Assembly: GCA_033764095.1 (NCBI GenBank)
Contig: JANRJF010000139.1
Span: 1 to 8,640, forward strand
Length of the DNA stretch: 8,640 nt
DNA from: JBDTMT01 sp033764095
GTDB lineage: Bacteria; Desulfobacterota; Binatia; HRBIN30; CADEER01
Direction of reading: 5' to 3'
The number at the start of each line of letters is the position of its first letter. Positions within the stretch are counted from its first letter, which is position 1. Below the pieces are notes generated by a model. It was not told where the DNA came from. It made no database searches and was given only the letters and a program-made list of their open reading frames with translations. The translations under genes were made by a program, and so were the position numbers. This document shows, piece after piece, positions 1 to 7,139 of the stretch.

Positions 1-1069
<1,069 letters not shown>

Positions 1070-1071
<2 letters not shown>

Positions 1072-1101
1072 GCCGGTTAGCCGGTATGCCGGTGAGCCGG
1101 T
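1070..1101 (+). repeat. Left array of four 8-bp units, inverted relative to the array at 1566-1597
   Basis: There are four consecutive 8-bp units: GAGCCGGT (1070), TAGCCGGT (1078), ATGCCGGT (1086) and GAGCCGGT (1094). The first unit shares bases with the guaA stop codon. The reverse complement of the array at 1566-1597 is four perfect GAGCCGGT units, so the two arrays match at 29 of 32 positions, or 31 of 34 when extended to 1068-1101 against 1566-1599. The left copy is degenerate and the right one perfect. Together they bracket the four-helix-bundle gene. The rest of the 76-bp gap after guaA (1102-1135) shows nothing recognisable before the ribosome binding site. Confidence 0.85.
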
Positions 1102-1135
1102 AACAGAAGCTTGCAACGAATCGCGCAACTGGATT

Positions 1136-1142
1136 GAGGAGG
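1136..1142 (+). promoter_or_regulatory. Strong ribosome binding site for the four-helix-bundle gene
   Basis: GAGGAGG is a near-perfect Shine-Dalgarno sequence, five bases before the GTG at 1148. It fixes the start codon and shows that this small gene carries its own efficient translation signal rather than relying on coupling from guaA. Confidence 0.8.
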
Positions 1143-1147
1143 CTGCC

Positions 1148-1612
1148 GTGGGCCTGGTGCGTCGGTTTGAGGATCTCGAGGCGTGGAAAGAAGCGCGACA
1201 GTTGACGTCTTCGGTCTATCGCTTGGCGCGCGTGTCACCCGTGCGCGTCGACCCAGGTCTCGCAGACCAGATGCGCCGTGCGGCGGTCTCGACGATGAAC
1301 AACATCGCCGAGGGATTCGACAGCGCATCGCGTACCGAGTTCAGACGGTTCCTTCGTTACGCGATTCGCTCCGCTTCCGAGATTCAGAGCTGCCTCTACG
1401 TTGCGATGGATCAGCACTGGATCGATGAGGTGACTTTTGCGGCAGTCTACGCGGAAGCACGGTCGGTCCGCAGGTTGTGTTCCGGTCTGGTCAGGCGGCT
1501 CGGCAGTTATGGCAAGGGATCGGGCGGGGGCGAGGGCATGGTGAGGGAAGCAGGATATTCCTACGACCGGCTCACCGGCTCACCGGCTCACCGGCTCACA
1601 CCGTTGTCCTGA
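1148..1612 (+). CDS. Four-helix-bundle protein, S23/IVP-type family
   Basis: This 154-residue protein starts at GTG. It matches the small four-helix-bundle family first known from open frames inside 23S rRNA intervening sequences and related to the Avd accessory protein of diversity-generating retroelements. Visible family features are FEDLEAWKEA (residues 7-16), the core QMRRAAVSTMNNIAEG (41-56), and SRTEFRRFLRYAIRSASEIQ (61-80). The family core ends near residue 122. The remainder is Gly-rich and then RLTGSPAHRLT (141-151), the translation of an 8-bp repeat array, where three units make an 8-residue period. Family members are small basic RNA- or protein-binding bundles, and most lack an assigned function. 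No reverse transcriptase, variable repeat or rRNA is in the window, so an Avd or rRNA role cannot be claimed. Its bases look less GC-rich than those of guaA and dnaE, which suggests acquisition. The TGA overlaps the dnaE ribosome binding site. Confidence 0.88.
   Translation: MGLVRRFEDLEAWKEARQLTSSVYRLARVSPVRVDPGLADQMRRAAVSTMNNIAEGFDSASRTEFRRFLRYAIRSASEIQSCLYVAMDQHWIDEVTFAAVYAEARSVRRLCSGLVRRLGSYGKGSGGGEGMVREAGYSYDRLTGSPAHRLTPLS
1566..1597 (+). repeat. Right array of four perfect 8-bp units, translated as the tail of the four-helix-bundle protein
   Basis: Four exact copies of ACCGGCTC (starts at 1566, 1574, 1582 and 1590) are the reverse complement of the GAGCCGGT units at 1070-1101. The array lies inside the 3' end of the small gene and is read as RLTGSPAHRLT. 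It stops 13 bases before the dnaE ribosome binding site. Transcribed together, the two arrays could pair into a long stem with the gene body as its loop. Confidence 0.9.
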
Positions 1613-1615
1613 GGT
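1611..1615 (+). promoter_or_regulatory. dnaE ribosome binding site overlapping the upstream stop codon
   Basis: GAGGT lies four bases before the GTG at 1620 and shares two bases with the TGA (1610-1612) of the preceding gene. This arrangement allows translational coupling: ribosomes finishing the small gene stop on the dnaE initiation site. No separate dnaE promoter is evident between the genes. Confidence 0.6.
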
Positions 1616-1619
1616 CGCC

Positions 1620-4600
1620 GTGGGCTTCGCACACCTCCACCTCCACACCCAGTACAGTCTGCTCGACGGCGCCAACAAGATCGCGCAGCTGGTGCCGCGC
1701 GTGAAGGAGCTGGGCATGCCGGCGGTGGCGATGACCGACCACGGCAACATGTTCGGCGCCATCGAGTTCTACAAGACGTGCATGGCGCACGGGGTGCAGC
1801 CGATCATCGGCTGCGAGATGTACGTCGCGCCGGGGGACCGGCGCGACAAGCAGAAGGTGGTGCGCGGCGACGACTTCGAGACCGCCGGCAACTTCCATCT
1901 GGTGCTGCTGGCGACCAACCAGGAGGGCTATCGCAATCTCTGCCGGCTGGTGACGCTCGGCTACACCGAGGGCTTCTACTACAAGCCGCGCATCGACAAG
2001 GCGCTGCTGCGCGAGCTCAACGGCGGGCTGATCGCGCTCTCCGGCTGCCTGGCGAGCGAGGTCAACCAGGCGCTGATGAGCGGCTCGATGGACCGCGCCC
2101 GCAACGTGCTGAGCGAGTACCGCGAGATCTTCGGCGACCGCTACTACGTCGAGATCCAGGACAACCACCTGAAGGAGCAGGAGCGCGCCAACCGCGAGCT
2201 GGTGGCGCTGGCCGACGAGCTCAGCCTGCCGCTGGTGGCCACCAACGACTGCCACTACCTGCACTCGGAGGACCACGTCGCGCACGACGTGCTGCTCTGC
2301 ATCCAGACCGGCAAGACGTTCAACGACGAGAAGCGCTGGCGCTTCGGCACCGACCAGCTCTACGTCAAGGATCCGAGCGAGATGCTCGCCGCCTTCGGCG
2401 AGCGCGACGAGGCCGTGCGCAACACGCTCGACATCGCCAAGCGCTGCTCGTTGGAGCTGGAGTTCGGCCGCTACCAGTTCCCGGTGTTCCAGGTGCCGAA
2501 GGGCATCAGCCTGGAGGACCAGCTCGAGCGCGACGCGCGCGCCGGGCTGGAAGAGCGGCTGATCGGACTGCGCACGCTCGGCCAGTGGGACGCCGAACGC
2601 GAGAAGGTCTATCAGGAGCGCCTGAACAGCGAGCTGAAGGTCATCAACGAGATGGGCTTCGCCGGCTACTTCCTCATCGTCGCCGACTTCACCAATTTCG
2701 CCAAGAACCAGGGCATCCCGGTCGGCCCCGGCCGCGGCTCCGCCGCCGGCAGCCTGGTGTCCTGGGCGCTGCGCATCACCGATCTCGACCCGGTGCCGTA
2801 CAACCTGCTGTTCGAGCGCTTCCTCAATCCGGAGCGCAAGTCGATGCCGGATATCGACATGGACTTCTGCTTCGAGCGCCGCGACGAAGTCATTCGCTAC
2901 GTGCGCGAGAAGTACGGCGAGGATCACGTCGCGCAGATCATCACCTTCGGGACGCTGAAGGGAAAAGCGGCGATCAAGGACGTCGGCCGCGTGCTCGAGT
3001 TTGGCTACGGCGACACCGACAAGATCGCCAAGCTCTACCCGGCGCCCAAGCAGGGCAAGGACTTCCCGCTCGCCAAGGCGCTGGAGATGGAGCCGCGGCT
3101 GCGCGAGCTGCGCGACAAGGGCGAGCGCGAGCAGACCCTGTTCGGCCACGCGCTCAAGCTCGAAGGCCTGTTGCGCCACGCCTCCAAGCACGCCGCCGGC
3201 ATCGTCATCGGGTCGCGCCCGCTGGTCGAGGACCTGCCCCTCTTCATGGACAAAGAGGGCAGCGTCATGACCCAGTTCAGCGGCCCGCACGTCGACGAGA
3301 TCGGCCTGATCAAGTTCGACTTCCTCGGCCTCAAGACGCTGACCCTGGTGCACAACATCGTGCGCCGCATCCGCGAGGGGCGCGGCACGGAGATCGACGT
3401 CTCGACGCTGCCGCTCGACGACAAGGCTACCTACAAGCTGATCGCCAAGGGCGACACCGTCGGCGTCTTCCAGATGGAGTCGGGCGGCATGCGCAAGCTC
3501 GCCGCGCAGCTGCGCCCGACGACGTTCGAGGACATCATCGCCCTGATCGCGCTGTTCCGCCCCGGTCCGCTCGATTCGGGAATGGTCGAGGAGTTCATCA
3601 AGCGCAAGCACGGCAAGACCGAGGTCAGCTACCCGCATCCGAAGCTGGAGCCCATCCTCGAGCCGACCTACGGCGTCATCGTCTACCAGGAACAGGTGAT
3701 GCAGATCGCGCAGGTGCTGGCCGGCTACTCGCTCGGCGACGCCGACAACCTGCGCCGCGCCATGGGCAAGAAAGACCCCGAGAAGATGAAGAAGGAGCGC
3801 GAGCGCTTCATCGGCGGGGCGGCGAAGCAGAAGATCCCCGAGAAGCAGGCGGGCGAGATCTTCGACCAGATGGAAACCTTCGCCATGTACGGCTTCAACA
3901 AGTCGCACTCGGCGGCCTACGCGCTGGTCTCGTTCCAGACCGCCTACCTCAAGGCGCACTACCCGGAGGAGTTCATGGCCGGGCTGCTGACGCTGGAGAT
4001 GGGCGACACCGACAAGACGTTCAAGAACATGGTCGAGTGCCGCGAGCGCGGCATCCGTATCCTGCCGCCGGACGTCAACGAGAGCCGCGAGGACTTCACC
4101 GTCATGGCGACGGCGGACGACAACGGCCTGCGCCCGATCCGCTTCGGCCTGTGCGCCGTGCGCGGCGTCGGCAGCAAGGCGGTCGACGCCATCCTGGCGG
4201 CGCGCGACGCGGGCGGGCCGTTCACCTCGCTGGCCGGCTTCTGCCGCCGCGTCCTCGGCTTTCGCCCCTCCGATCCCCCTTCCTCGCCTGAAAAGGGCGG
4301 GCTGGGGGGATTGCCCGATTCATCCTCCAGCGACACCAAGTCGGTGCCCAGCCAACTCAACAAGAAGGTCGTCGAGGGCCTGGTGAAGTGCGGCGCGTTC
4401 GACTTCACCGGCGCGCGCCGACGCCAGCTGCTCGACGGCCTCGACAAGGCGCTGAGCTGGGGCGCGGCACACGCGCGGGAGGAGAACACCACCCAGATCG
4501 GGCTGTTCGCCGCCAAGGGCATCAAGATAGAGAGCCCCGAGCCGGCGCTGCCGCCGCCGACGCCATGGTCGGACAAGGAGATGCTGAAAGCGGAGCGCGA

Positions 4601-5204
4601 AGCGCTCGGCTTCTACATCACCGCCCATCCGCTCGACAAGTACGAGAGCGACCTGAAACGCTTCACCACCGCGCTGTGCGAGCAGCTGCCCGACAAGCCC
4701 GACAAGAGCACCGTCAGCCTCGGCGGCGTCATCCAGAACCTGCAGCTCAAGAACAGCAAGAAGGGCGACCGCTACGCGGCGTTCACCCTGGAGGACAAGA
4801 CCGGCACCGTCGAGGTGATCGTCTGGCCGGAGACCTACCGCAAGTCGGAGCTCGACTTCACCACCGACGAGCCGATCTGCGTCACCGGCACCCTGGAAGT
4901 GAGCGAGGAGCGCTGCCAGGTCATCGCCGACGAGGTGCTGCTGCTCGCCAACCACCGCGCCCGCGTCGCGCAGGGCGTGCACCTGGCGCTGGTCGCCGAC
5001 CGCGTCACCGACGAGCTCTTCGCACGCCTGAAGGACACGCTCGCCCAGCACCGCGGCGACTGCCCCTGCTACGTCCACCTGCTGCTGCCGAACAAGACCG
5101 AAACGGTCATCGCCCTGCCGCGCGAGCTGCGCGTCGCTCCCACCGAGGGCATGCTCGAAGCGGTCGAGCAGCTCTGCGGCCGCGGCGTCGCGAGTCTGCA
5201 GTAG
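1620..5204 (+). CDS. dnaE: DNA polymerase III alpha subunit (replicative polymerase)
   Basis: This is the catalytic subunit of the replicative DNA polymerase, 1194 residues against 1160 in E. coli. The GTG start is supported by the immediate PHP-domain opening GFAHLHLHTQYSLLDGAN. PHP metal-ligand motifs look intact: H7/H9, D40-H41 and N209-D210-C-H212-Y213. The palm acids are in PDIDMDF (D413 and D415, equivalent to E. coli D401 and D403) and KFDFLGL (D567, equivalent to D555). Other parts are a helix-hairpin-helix region near 845-870 (VRGVGSKAVDAIL), a beta-clamp-binding motif QIGLF (959-963) and an OB fold around 1030-1105. Oddity: residues about 879-912, between FCRRV and LNKKVVEGL, are roughly 30 residues longer than the usual short linker and include a palindrome-encoded SDPPSSPEKGGLGGLP. 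The frame is kept and all catalytic motifs are present, so the gene is probably functional. It stands close behind guaA and the four-helix-bundle gene. Confidence 0.97.
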   Translation: MGFAHLHLHTQYSLLDGANKIAQLVPRVKELGMPAVAMTDHGNMFGAIEFYKTCMAHGVQPIIGCEMYVAPGDRRDKQKVVRGDDFETAGNFHLVLLATNQEGYRNLCRLVTLGYTEGFYYKPRIDKALLRELNGGLIALSGCLASEVNQALMSGSMDRARNVLSEYREIFGDRYYVEIQDNHLKEQERANRELVALADELSLPLVATNDCHYLHSEDHVAHDVLLCIQTGKTFNDEKRWRFGTDQLYVKDPSEMLAAFGERDEAVRNTLDIAKRCSLELEFGRYQFPVFQVPKGISLEDQLERDARAGLEERLIGLRTLGQWDAEREKVYQERLNSELKVINEMGFAGYFLIVADFTNFAKNQGIPVGPGRGSAAGSLVSWALRITDLDPVPYNLLFERFLNPERKSMPDIDMDFCFERRDEVIRYVREKYGEDHVAQIITFGTLKGKAAIKDVGRVLEFGYGDTDKIAKLYPAPKQGKDFPLAKALEMEPRLRELRDKGEREQTLFGHALKLEGLLRHASKHAAGIVIGSRPLVEDLPLFMDKEGSVMTQFSGPHVDEIGLIKFDFLGLKTLTLVHNIVRRIREGRGTEIDVSTLPLDDKATYKLIAKGDTVGVFQMESGGMRKLAAQLRPTTFEDIIALIALFRPGPLDSGMVEEFIKRKHGKTEVSYPHPKLEPILEPTYGVIVYQEQVMQIAQVLAGYSLGDADNLRRAMGKKDPEKMKKERERFIGGAAKQKIPEKQAGEIFDQMETFAMYGFNKSHSAAYALVSFQTAYLKAHYPEEFMAGLLTLEMGDTDKTFKNMVECRERGIRILPPDVNESREDFTVMATADDNGLRPIRFGLCAVRGVGSKAVDAILAARDAGGPFTSLAGFCRRVLGFRPSDPPSSPEKGGLGGLPDSSSSDTKSVPSQLNKKVVEGLVKCGAFDFTGARRRQLLDGLDKALSWGAAHAREENTTQIGLFAAKGIKIESPEPALPPPTPWSDKEMLKAEREALGFYITAHPLDKYESDLKRFTTALCEQLPDKPDKSTVSLGGVIQNLQLKNSKKGDRYAAFTLEDKTGTVEVIVWPETYRKSELDFTTDEPICVTGTLEVSEERCQVIADEVLLLANHRARVAQGVHLALVADRVTDELFARLKDTLAQHRGDCPCYVHLLLPNKTETVIALPRELRVAPTEGMLEAVEQLCGRGVASLQ
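4273..4311 (+). repeat. Palindromic element inserted in frame within dnaE
   Basis: The arms 4273-4288 and 4296-4311 form a 16-position stem with only two mismatches (4282/4302 and 4281/4303; two G-T pairs) around the 7-base loop TGAAAAG. The ends are ATCCCCC and GGGGGGAT. On the + strand it is read in dnaE as SDPPSSPEKGGLGGLP; on the - strand one frame would read NPPSPPFSGEEGGS. Peptides of this PP..P..GG type are, to my knowledge, typical of dispersed C-run/G-run palindromic repeats that end up in or beside genes in many bacteria. It sits in the over-long linker at residues 879-912. That it is a repeat family member is inferred; only one copy is in the window. Confidence 0.7.
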
Positions 5205-5212
5205 AGCCGACA

Positions 5213-5230
5213 CCGGGCAGCCATGCCCGG
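5213..5230 (+). terminator. Candidate hairpin terminator after dnaE
   Basis: There is a perfect 7-bp stem, CCGGGCA (5213-5219) and TGCCCGG (5224-5230), with the loop GCCA, nine bases after the dnaE stop. No T-run follows on either strand, so this is not a canonical intrinsic terminator. Its position between convergent genes (dnaE and the - strand gene ending at 5318) fits transcription termination or 3'-end protection. The rest of 5231-5317 shows nothing else. Confidence 0.45.
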
Positions 5231-5317
5231 CGGCGCCTCGGCCGGCGCGTGCGCGGGGCGGGCGGCTACCGCGCCAGCGACCGGCAGACGCGGTGCAGTC
5301 CGAGCCGCAAAGGCTGG

Positions 5318-5713
5318 CTAGGCGCGACGCCGGGCGGCGAGGAAGCCGATGGCGCCGAGGGCGCACACCAGGATGGCCAGCAAGCTGCTCGACGCGGTCG
5401 GCGCGCCCGCCGCGGCGGGGCACTGGATGTTCGCGTCGGCGAGGGCGCCAGGGCACTCGGCGGCGCTGCCGTTGACGCAGTAGAGACCCGGGTCGCTGGT
5501 GGTCTGGTTGAAGCCCTCGCACCGCGCCTCGGCTTCCCCGAGCGCGGCGCCGGGGAAATAACCGCAAAAGAAGGCCGGGAGGGCGGGCGGCTGGGCAGCA
5601 CCGCTCAGCTCGATGCAGGCGCAGCAGGGAGTTGCGGGCAGGGCGTCGGCCGATCCGAGCGCGATCGCGCCCACCGCCAGTAGGCCGATCAGGATCACCA
5701 GCGCGCGCTGCAT
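5318..5713 (-). CDS. Small secreted eight-cysteine protein with C-terminal membrane anchor (downstream paralogue)
   Basis: I do not recognise this 131-residue protein as a named family. It has a hydrophobic N-terminal signal segment (about residues 4-24), an ectodomain opening with PCCACI, and cysteines at 30, 31, 33, 50, 65, 79, 87 and 98. A hydrophobic helix follows (about 109-125) and the end is ARRRA. All eight ectodomain cysteines align with the upstream paralogue ending at 5741, as do FCGYFPGA, LYC-N-SA--C, CPAA-GAP-AS and the Arg-rich end. One further Cys (117) is in the membrane helix. The layout suggests export, up to four disulfides and membrane retention or C-terminal processing. 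The start ATG (complement of 5711-5713) has a GGAGG about 12 bases upstream, a little far. It is probably co-transcribed with the upstream paralogue (27-bp gap). Confidence 0.78.
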   Translation of the reverse strand: MQRALVILIGLLAVGAIALGSADALPATPCCACIELSGAAQPPALPAFFCGYFPGAALGEAEARCEGFNQTTSDPGLYCVNGSAAECPGALADANIQCPAAAGAPTASSSLLAILVCALGAIGFLAARRRA

Positions 5714-5740
5714 GGCCAGTCTCTTCCTCCGCCACCCAGA

Positions 5741-6130
5741 CTAGCTGCGGGCGCGGCGGCGGGCGGTGAAGTAGCCGACCAGGCCGAGCAGGGCGACCAA
5801 CGCGCTGAGGATGCCGGTCGAGGCGGCGGGAGCGCCCGCGGCAGGGCAGAGGATCGCGGCCTCGGCCAGGTCCTGGCGACACGCTTCGGCGCTGGCGTTG
5901 AGGCAGTAGAGAAAGGGCCCGCTGAGCGAGGAGTTGTCGCAGCGGATCTCGGCGGCGGCGTGCTCCGCCCCGGGCGGGAAGAAGCCGCAGAAGGCGGCGG
6001 CGGCTTCGGGGGTCGAGCGGTTCAGCGGGATGCAGGCGCAGCAGGGCTCCGGCGGTGGGCCGGCCAGAGTCATTGCCGCCGTAATCGCTACCACGGCTGC
6101 CGCCGCGCCGAACATGGCCAATCGCTGCAT
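5741..6130 (-). CDS. Small secreted eight-cysteine protein with C-terminal membrane anchor (upstream paralogue)
   Basis: This 129-residue protein is not a family I recognise. It begins MQR like its neighbour, has a hydrophobic signal segment (about 4-23), a Pro-rich junction GPPPEP, then PCCACI. Cysteines are at 30, 31, 33, 48, 64, 76, 84 and 95. After CPAAGAPAAS comes a hydrophobic helix (about 105-122) and the basic end ARRRARS. The short motif, single helix and Arg cluster in that order are the layout of C-terminal sorting signals such as the CTERM classes, but I see no exact match to a named class and no sortase, exosortase or rhombosortase here. The paired genes look like a tandem duplication with conserved cysteines and diverged loops. 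It is the first gene of a two-gene - strand unit. Confidence 0.8.
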   Translation of the reverse strand: MQRLAMFGAAAAVVAITAAMTLAGPPPEPCCACIPLNRSTPEAAAAFCGFFPPGAEHAAAEIRCDNSSLSGPFLYCLNASAEACRQDLAEAAILCPAAGAPAASTGILSALVALLGLVGYFTARRRARS

Positions 6131-6132
6131 CG

Positions 6133-6140
6133 TCCCTCCC
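6133..6140 (-). promoter_or_regulatory. Ribosome binding site of the upstream eight-cysteine gene
   Basis: On the - strand GGGAGGGA precedes the ATG (complement of 6128-6130) with a two-base spacer after its final A; the GGGAGG core is four bases away. It supports the chosen start, which also places the signal peptide at the N-terminus. Confidence 0.65.
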
Positions 6141-6390
6141 GCGTCGCGTCTGTCTCACATCGAACGACAAAAGTCACCTGGCCGGGGGCGGCCTGGCAGG
6201 TGCCCCGATGCGTTGCGCAAGCGGTCGCACATCGCTATCGGGGCGGCGCCGGTTCGATGCGCCGTTCCGGCTGTGGGGAGGTCGAAGATGGGATGTGCGC
6301 GCGTCGTTCCCCGCGTCGGAGGCGATCGACGGGTCGCGGTGGCGGTCGCCGGTCGGGCCGCTGTTGGGCGGGCGGTCGGCGAAATGGGGG
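6141..6390. other. Divergent intergenic region
   Basis: This interval of about 250 bp separates the - strand eight-cysteine genes from the + strand GST gene, so it should hold promoters for both. I see no convincing -35/-10 pair. There is one inverted repeat, CACCTG (6175-6180) and CAGGTG (6197-6202), and near-repeats of GGTCGC around 6333-6352. Open frames across it lack coding-like composition or homology, and I call no gene here. Confidence 0.5.
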
Positions 6391-6394
6391 GGCG

Positions 6395-7012
6395 ATGACG
6401 TTGCGACTCTACTGGCATCCGTTCTCGATCTTTCCGCGCCGGGTACGCATCGCGCTGCGCGAGAAGGGCGTCGCCTGCGACGAGGTCGAGATCGACCTGC
6501 CCGGTGGGGCGACGCGCGGCGACGCGTTCCGCCGCCTCAATCCGTTTGGCCAGGTGCCGGTGCTGGAGGACGACGGCCTGGTCATCTACGAATCGGTCGC
6601 CATTCTCGAATACCTGGAGGAGCGCTATCCCATGCCGGCGCTGCTGCCGCGCGACATCGCGCAGCGAGCCCGCGTGCGACAGTGGACGCAGGCGTCGGGC
6701 AACTATCTCACCGGGCCGCTCAAGCGTTGGCTGACGCGCCTGTTCACGCCGGAAGCGCAGTGGGATCGCGCCGACCAGACGCTCGCGGCGCGCGAGATCG
6801 CCGTGCACCTCGACGTGCTGGACCTGACGCTGGCCGACTCCGGCGATCATCTGGTCGGCGACTTCTCGCTTGCCGACATCGCCTACGCGCCGCTGGTCTG
6901 CGAGTTGGAGACCATCGGGCTCGCCAGCCTGGTCGCCGAACGCGCGGCACTGCGGCGCTGGATCGAGGCGTTGCGGCGGCGGCCCTCGGTGGCGGCCACC
7001 GCGCCGCGCTGA
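6395..7012 (+). CDS. Glutathione S-transferase family protein
   Basis: This 205-residue protein has the two-domain GST fold. The N-terminal thioredoxin-like domain reads TLRLYWHPFSIFPRRVRIAL (residues 2-21), with S11 where theta/zeta/beta-type enzymes put the catalytic Ser or Cys. It then has NPFGQVPVLEDDGLVIYES (49-67), with the cis-Pro P55 and the E66-S67 pair that binds the glutathione gamma-glutamyl group. The helical C-terminal domain has the N-capping motif DFSLADIAY (156-164). The likely role is glutathione conjugation or a related thiol-transfer reaction in the cytoplasm; the substrate cannot be told. The ATG at 6395 was chosen because it starts the first beta strand and follows a G-rich stretch; the open frame extends far upstream without GST homology. 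It stands alone between the eight-cysteine pair and the GH8 gene, 127 bp before the latter. Confidence 0.9.
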   Translation: MTLRLYWHPFSIFPRRVRIALREKGVACDEVEIDLPGGATRGDAFRRLNPFGQVPVLEDDGLVIYESVAILEYLEERYPMPALLPRDIAQRARVRQWTQASGNYLTGPLKRWLTRLFTPEAQWDRADQTLAAREIAVHLDVLDLTLADSGDHLVGDFSLADIAYAPLVCELETIGLASLVAERAALRRWIEALRRRPSVAATAPR

Positions 7013-7090
7013 TGCACGCCCATCCGGCGCGTCGCGCTTGCGAGGTCGCCGAGCAAAACGCATGTCGCACAAGGAAAGAATTCACTCCGA

Positions 7091-7136
7091 CCAGAATTTT
7101 CTCTGGCAACTTTCTGTCGAGCGTCGTTAGCTCGAC
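7091..7136 (+). promoter_or_regulatory. Leader of the GH8 gene with two inverted repeats
   Basis: The leader is less GC-rich than its surroundings. It holds CCAGA (7091-7095) with TCTGG (7102-7106), a 5-bp stem, and a perfect 7-bp inverted repeat GTCGAGC (7116-7122) and GCTCGAC (7130-7136) with a 7-base loop. The second ends three bases before the ATG at 7140, where a ribosome binding site is expected. No good Shine-Dalgarno sequence is visible apart from GGA immediately before the start. It could be an operator or an mRNA hairpin limiting initiation; which one cannot be told from sequence. Confidence 0.45.
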
Positions 7137-7139
7137 GGA

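Noticed and set aside
1596..3959. A 787-codon open frame on the - strand opposite dnaE
   Set aside because: It is antisense to an unmistakable dnaE, has the repetitive Leu/Ala/Glu/Val-rich composition of a GC-rich shadow frame and shows no domain.
4257..4355. Intein or frameshift in dnaE
   Set aside because: The extra stretch is far too short for an intein and lacks splice-junction residues, and the frame is continuous on both sides with conserved sequence.
4320..6170. A 616-codon open frame on the - strand across the dnaE end and the eight-cysteine genes
   Set aside because: It is extremely Arg-rich, in a different frame from the two paralogous genes, and spans the dnaE 3' end. The paralogues share conserved residues; this frame shares nothing.
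6175..6202. CACCTG/CAGGTG inverted repeat as an operator
   Set aside because: Only 6 bp with a 16-base gap in GC-rich DNA; too weak to call without conservation.
6213..6241. Promoter TTGCGC-17-TATCGG upstream of the GST gene
   Set aside because: Only three of six bases match at each box and it lies about 150 bases from the start codon; expected by chance.
5960..6394. N-terminal extension of the GST gene from the long upstream open frame
   Set aside because: The extension is Arg/Gly-rich without GST homology and runs antisense through the eight-cysteine gene; the ATG at 6395 gives a normal GST start and length.
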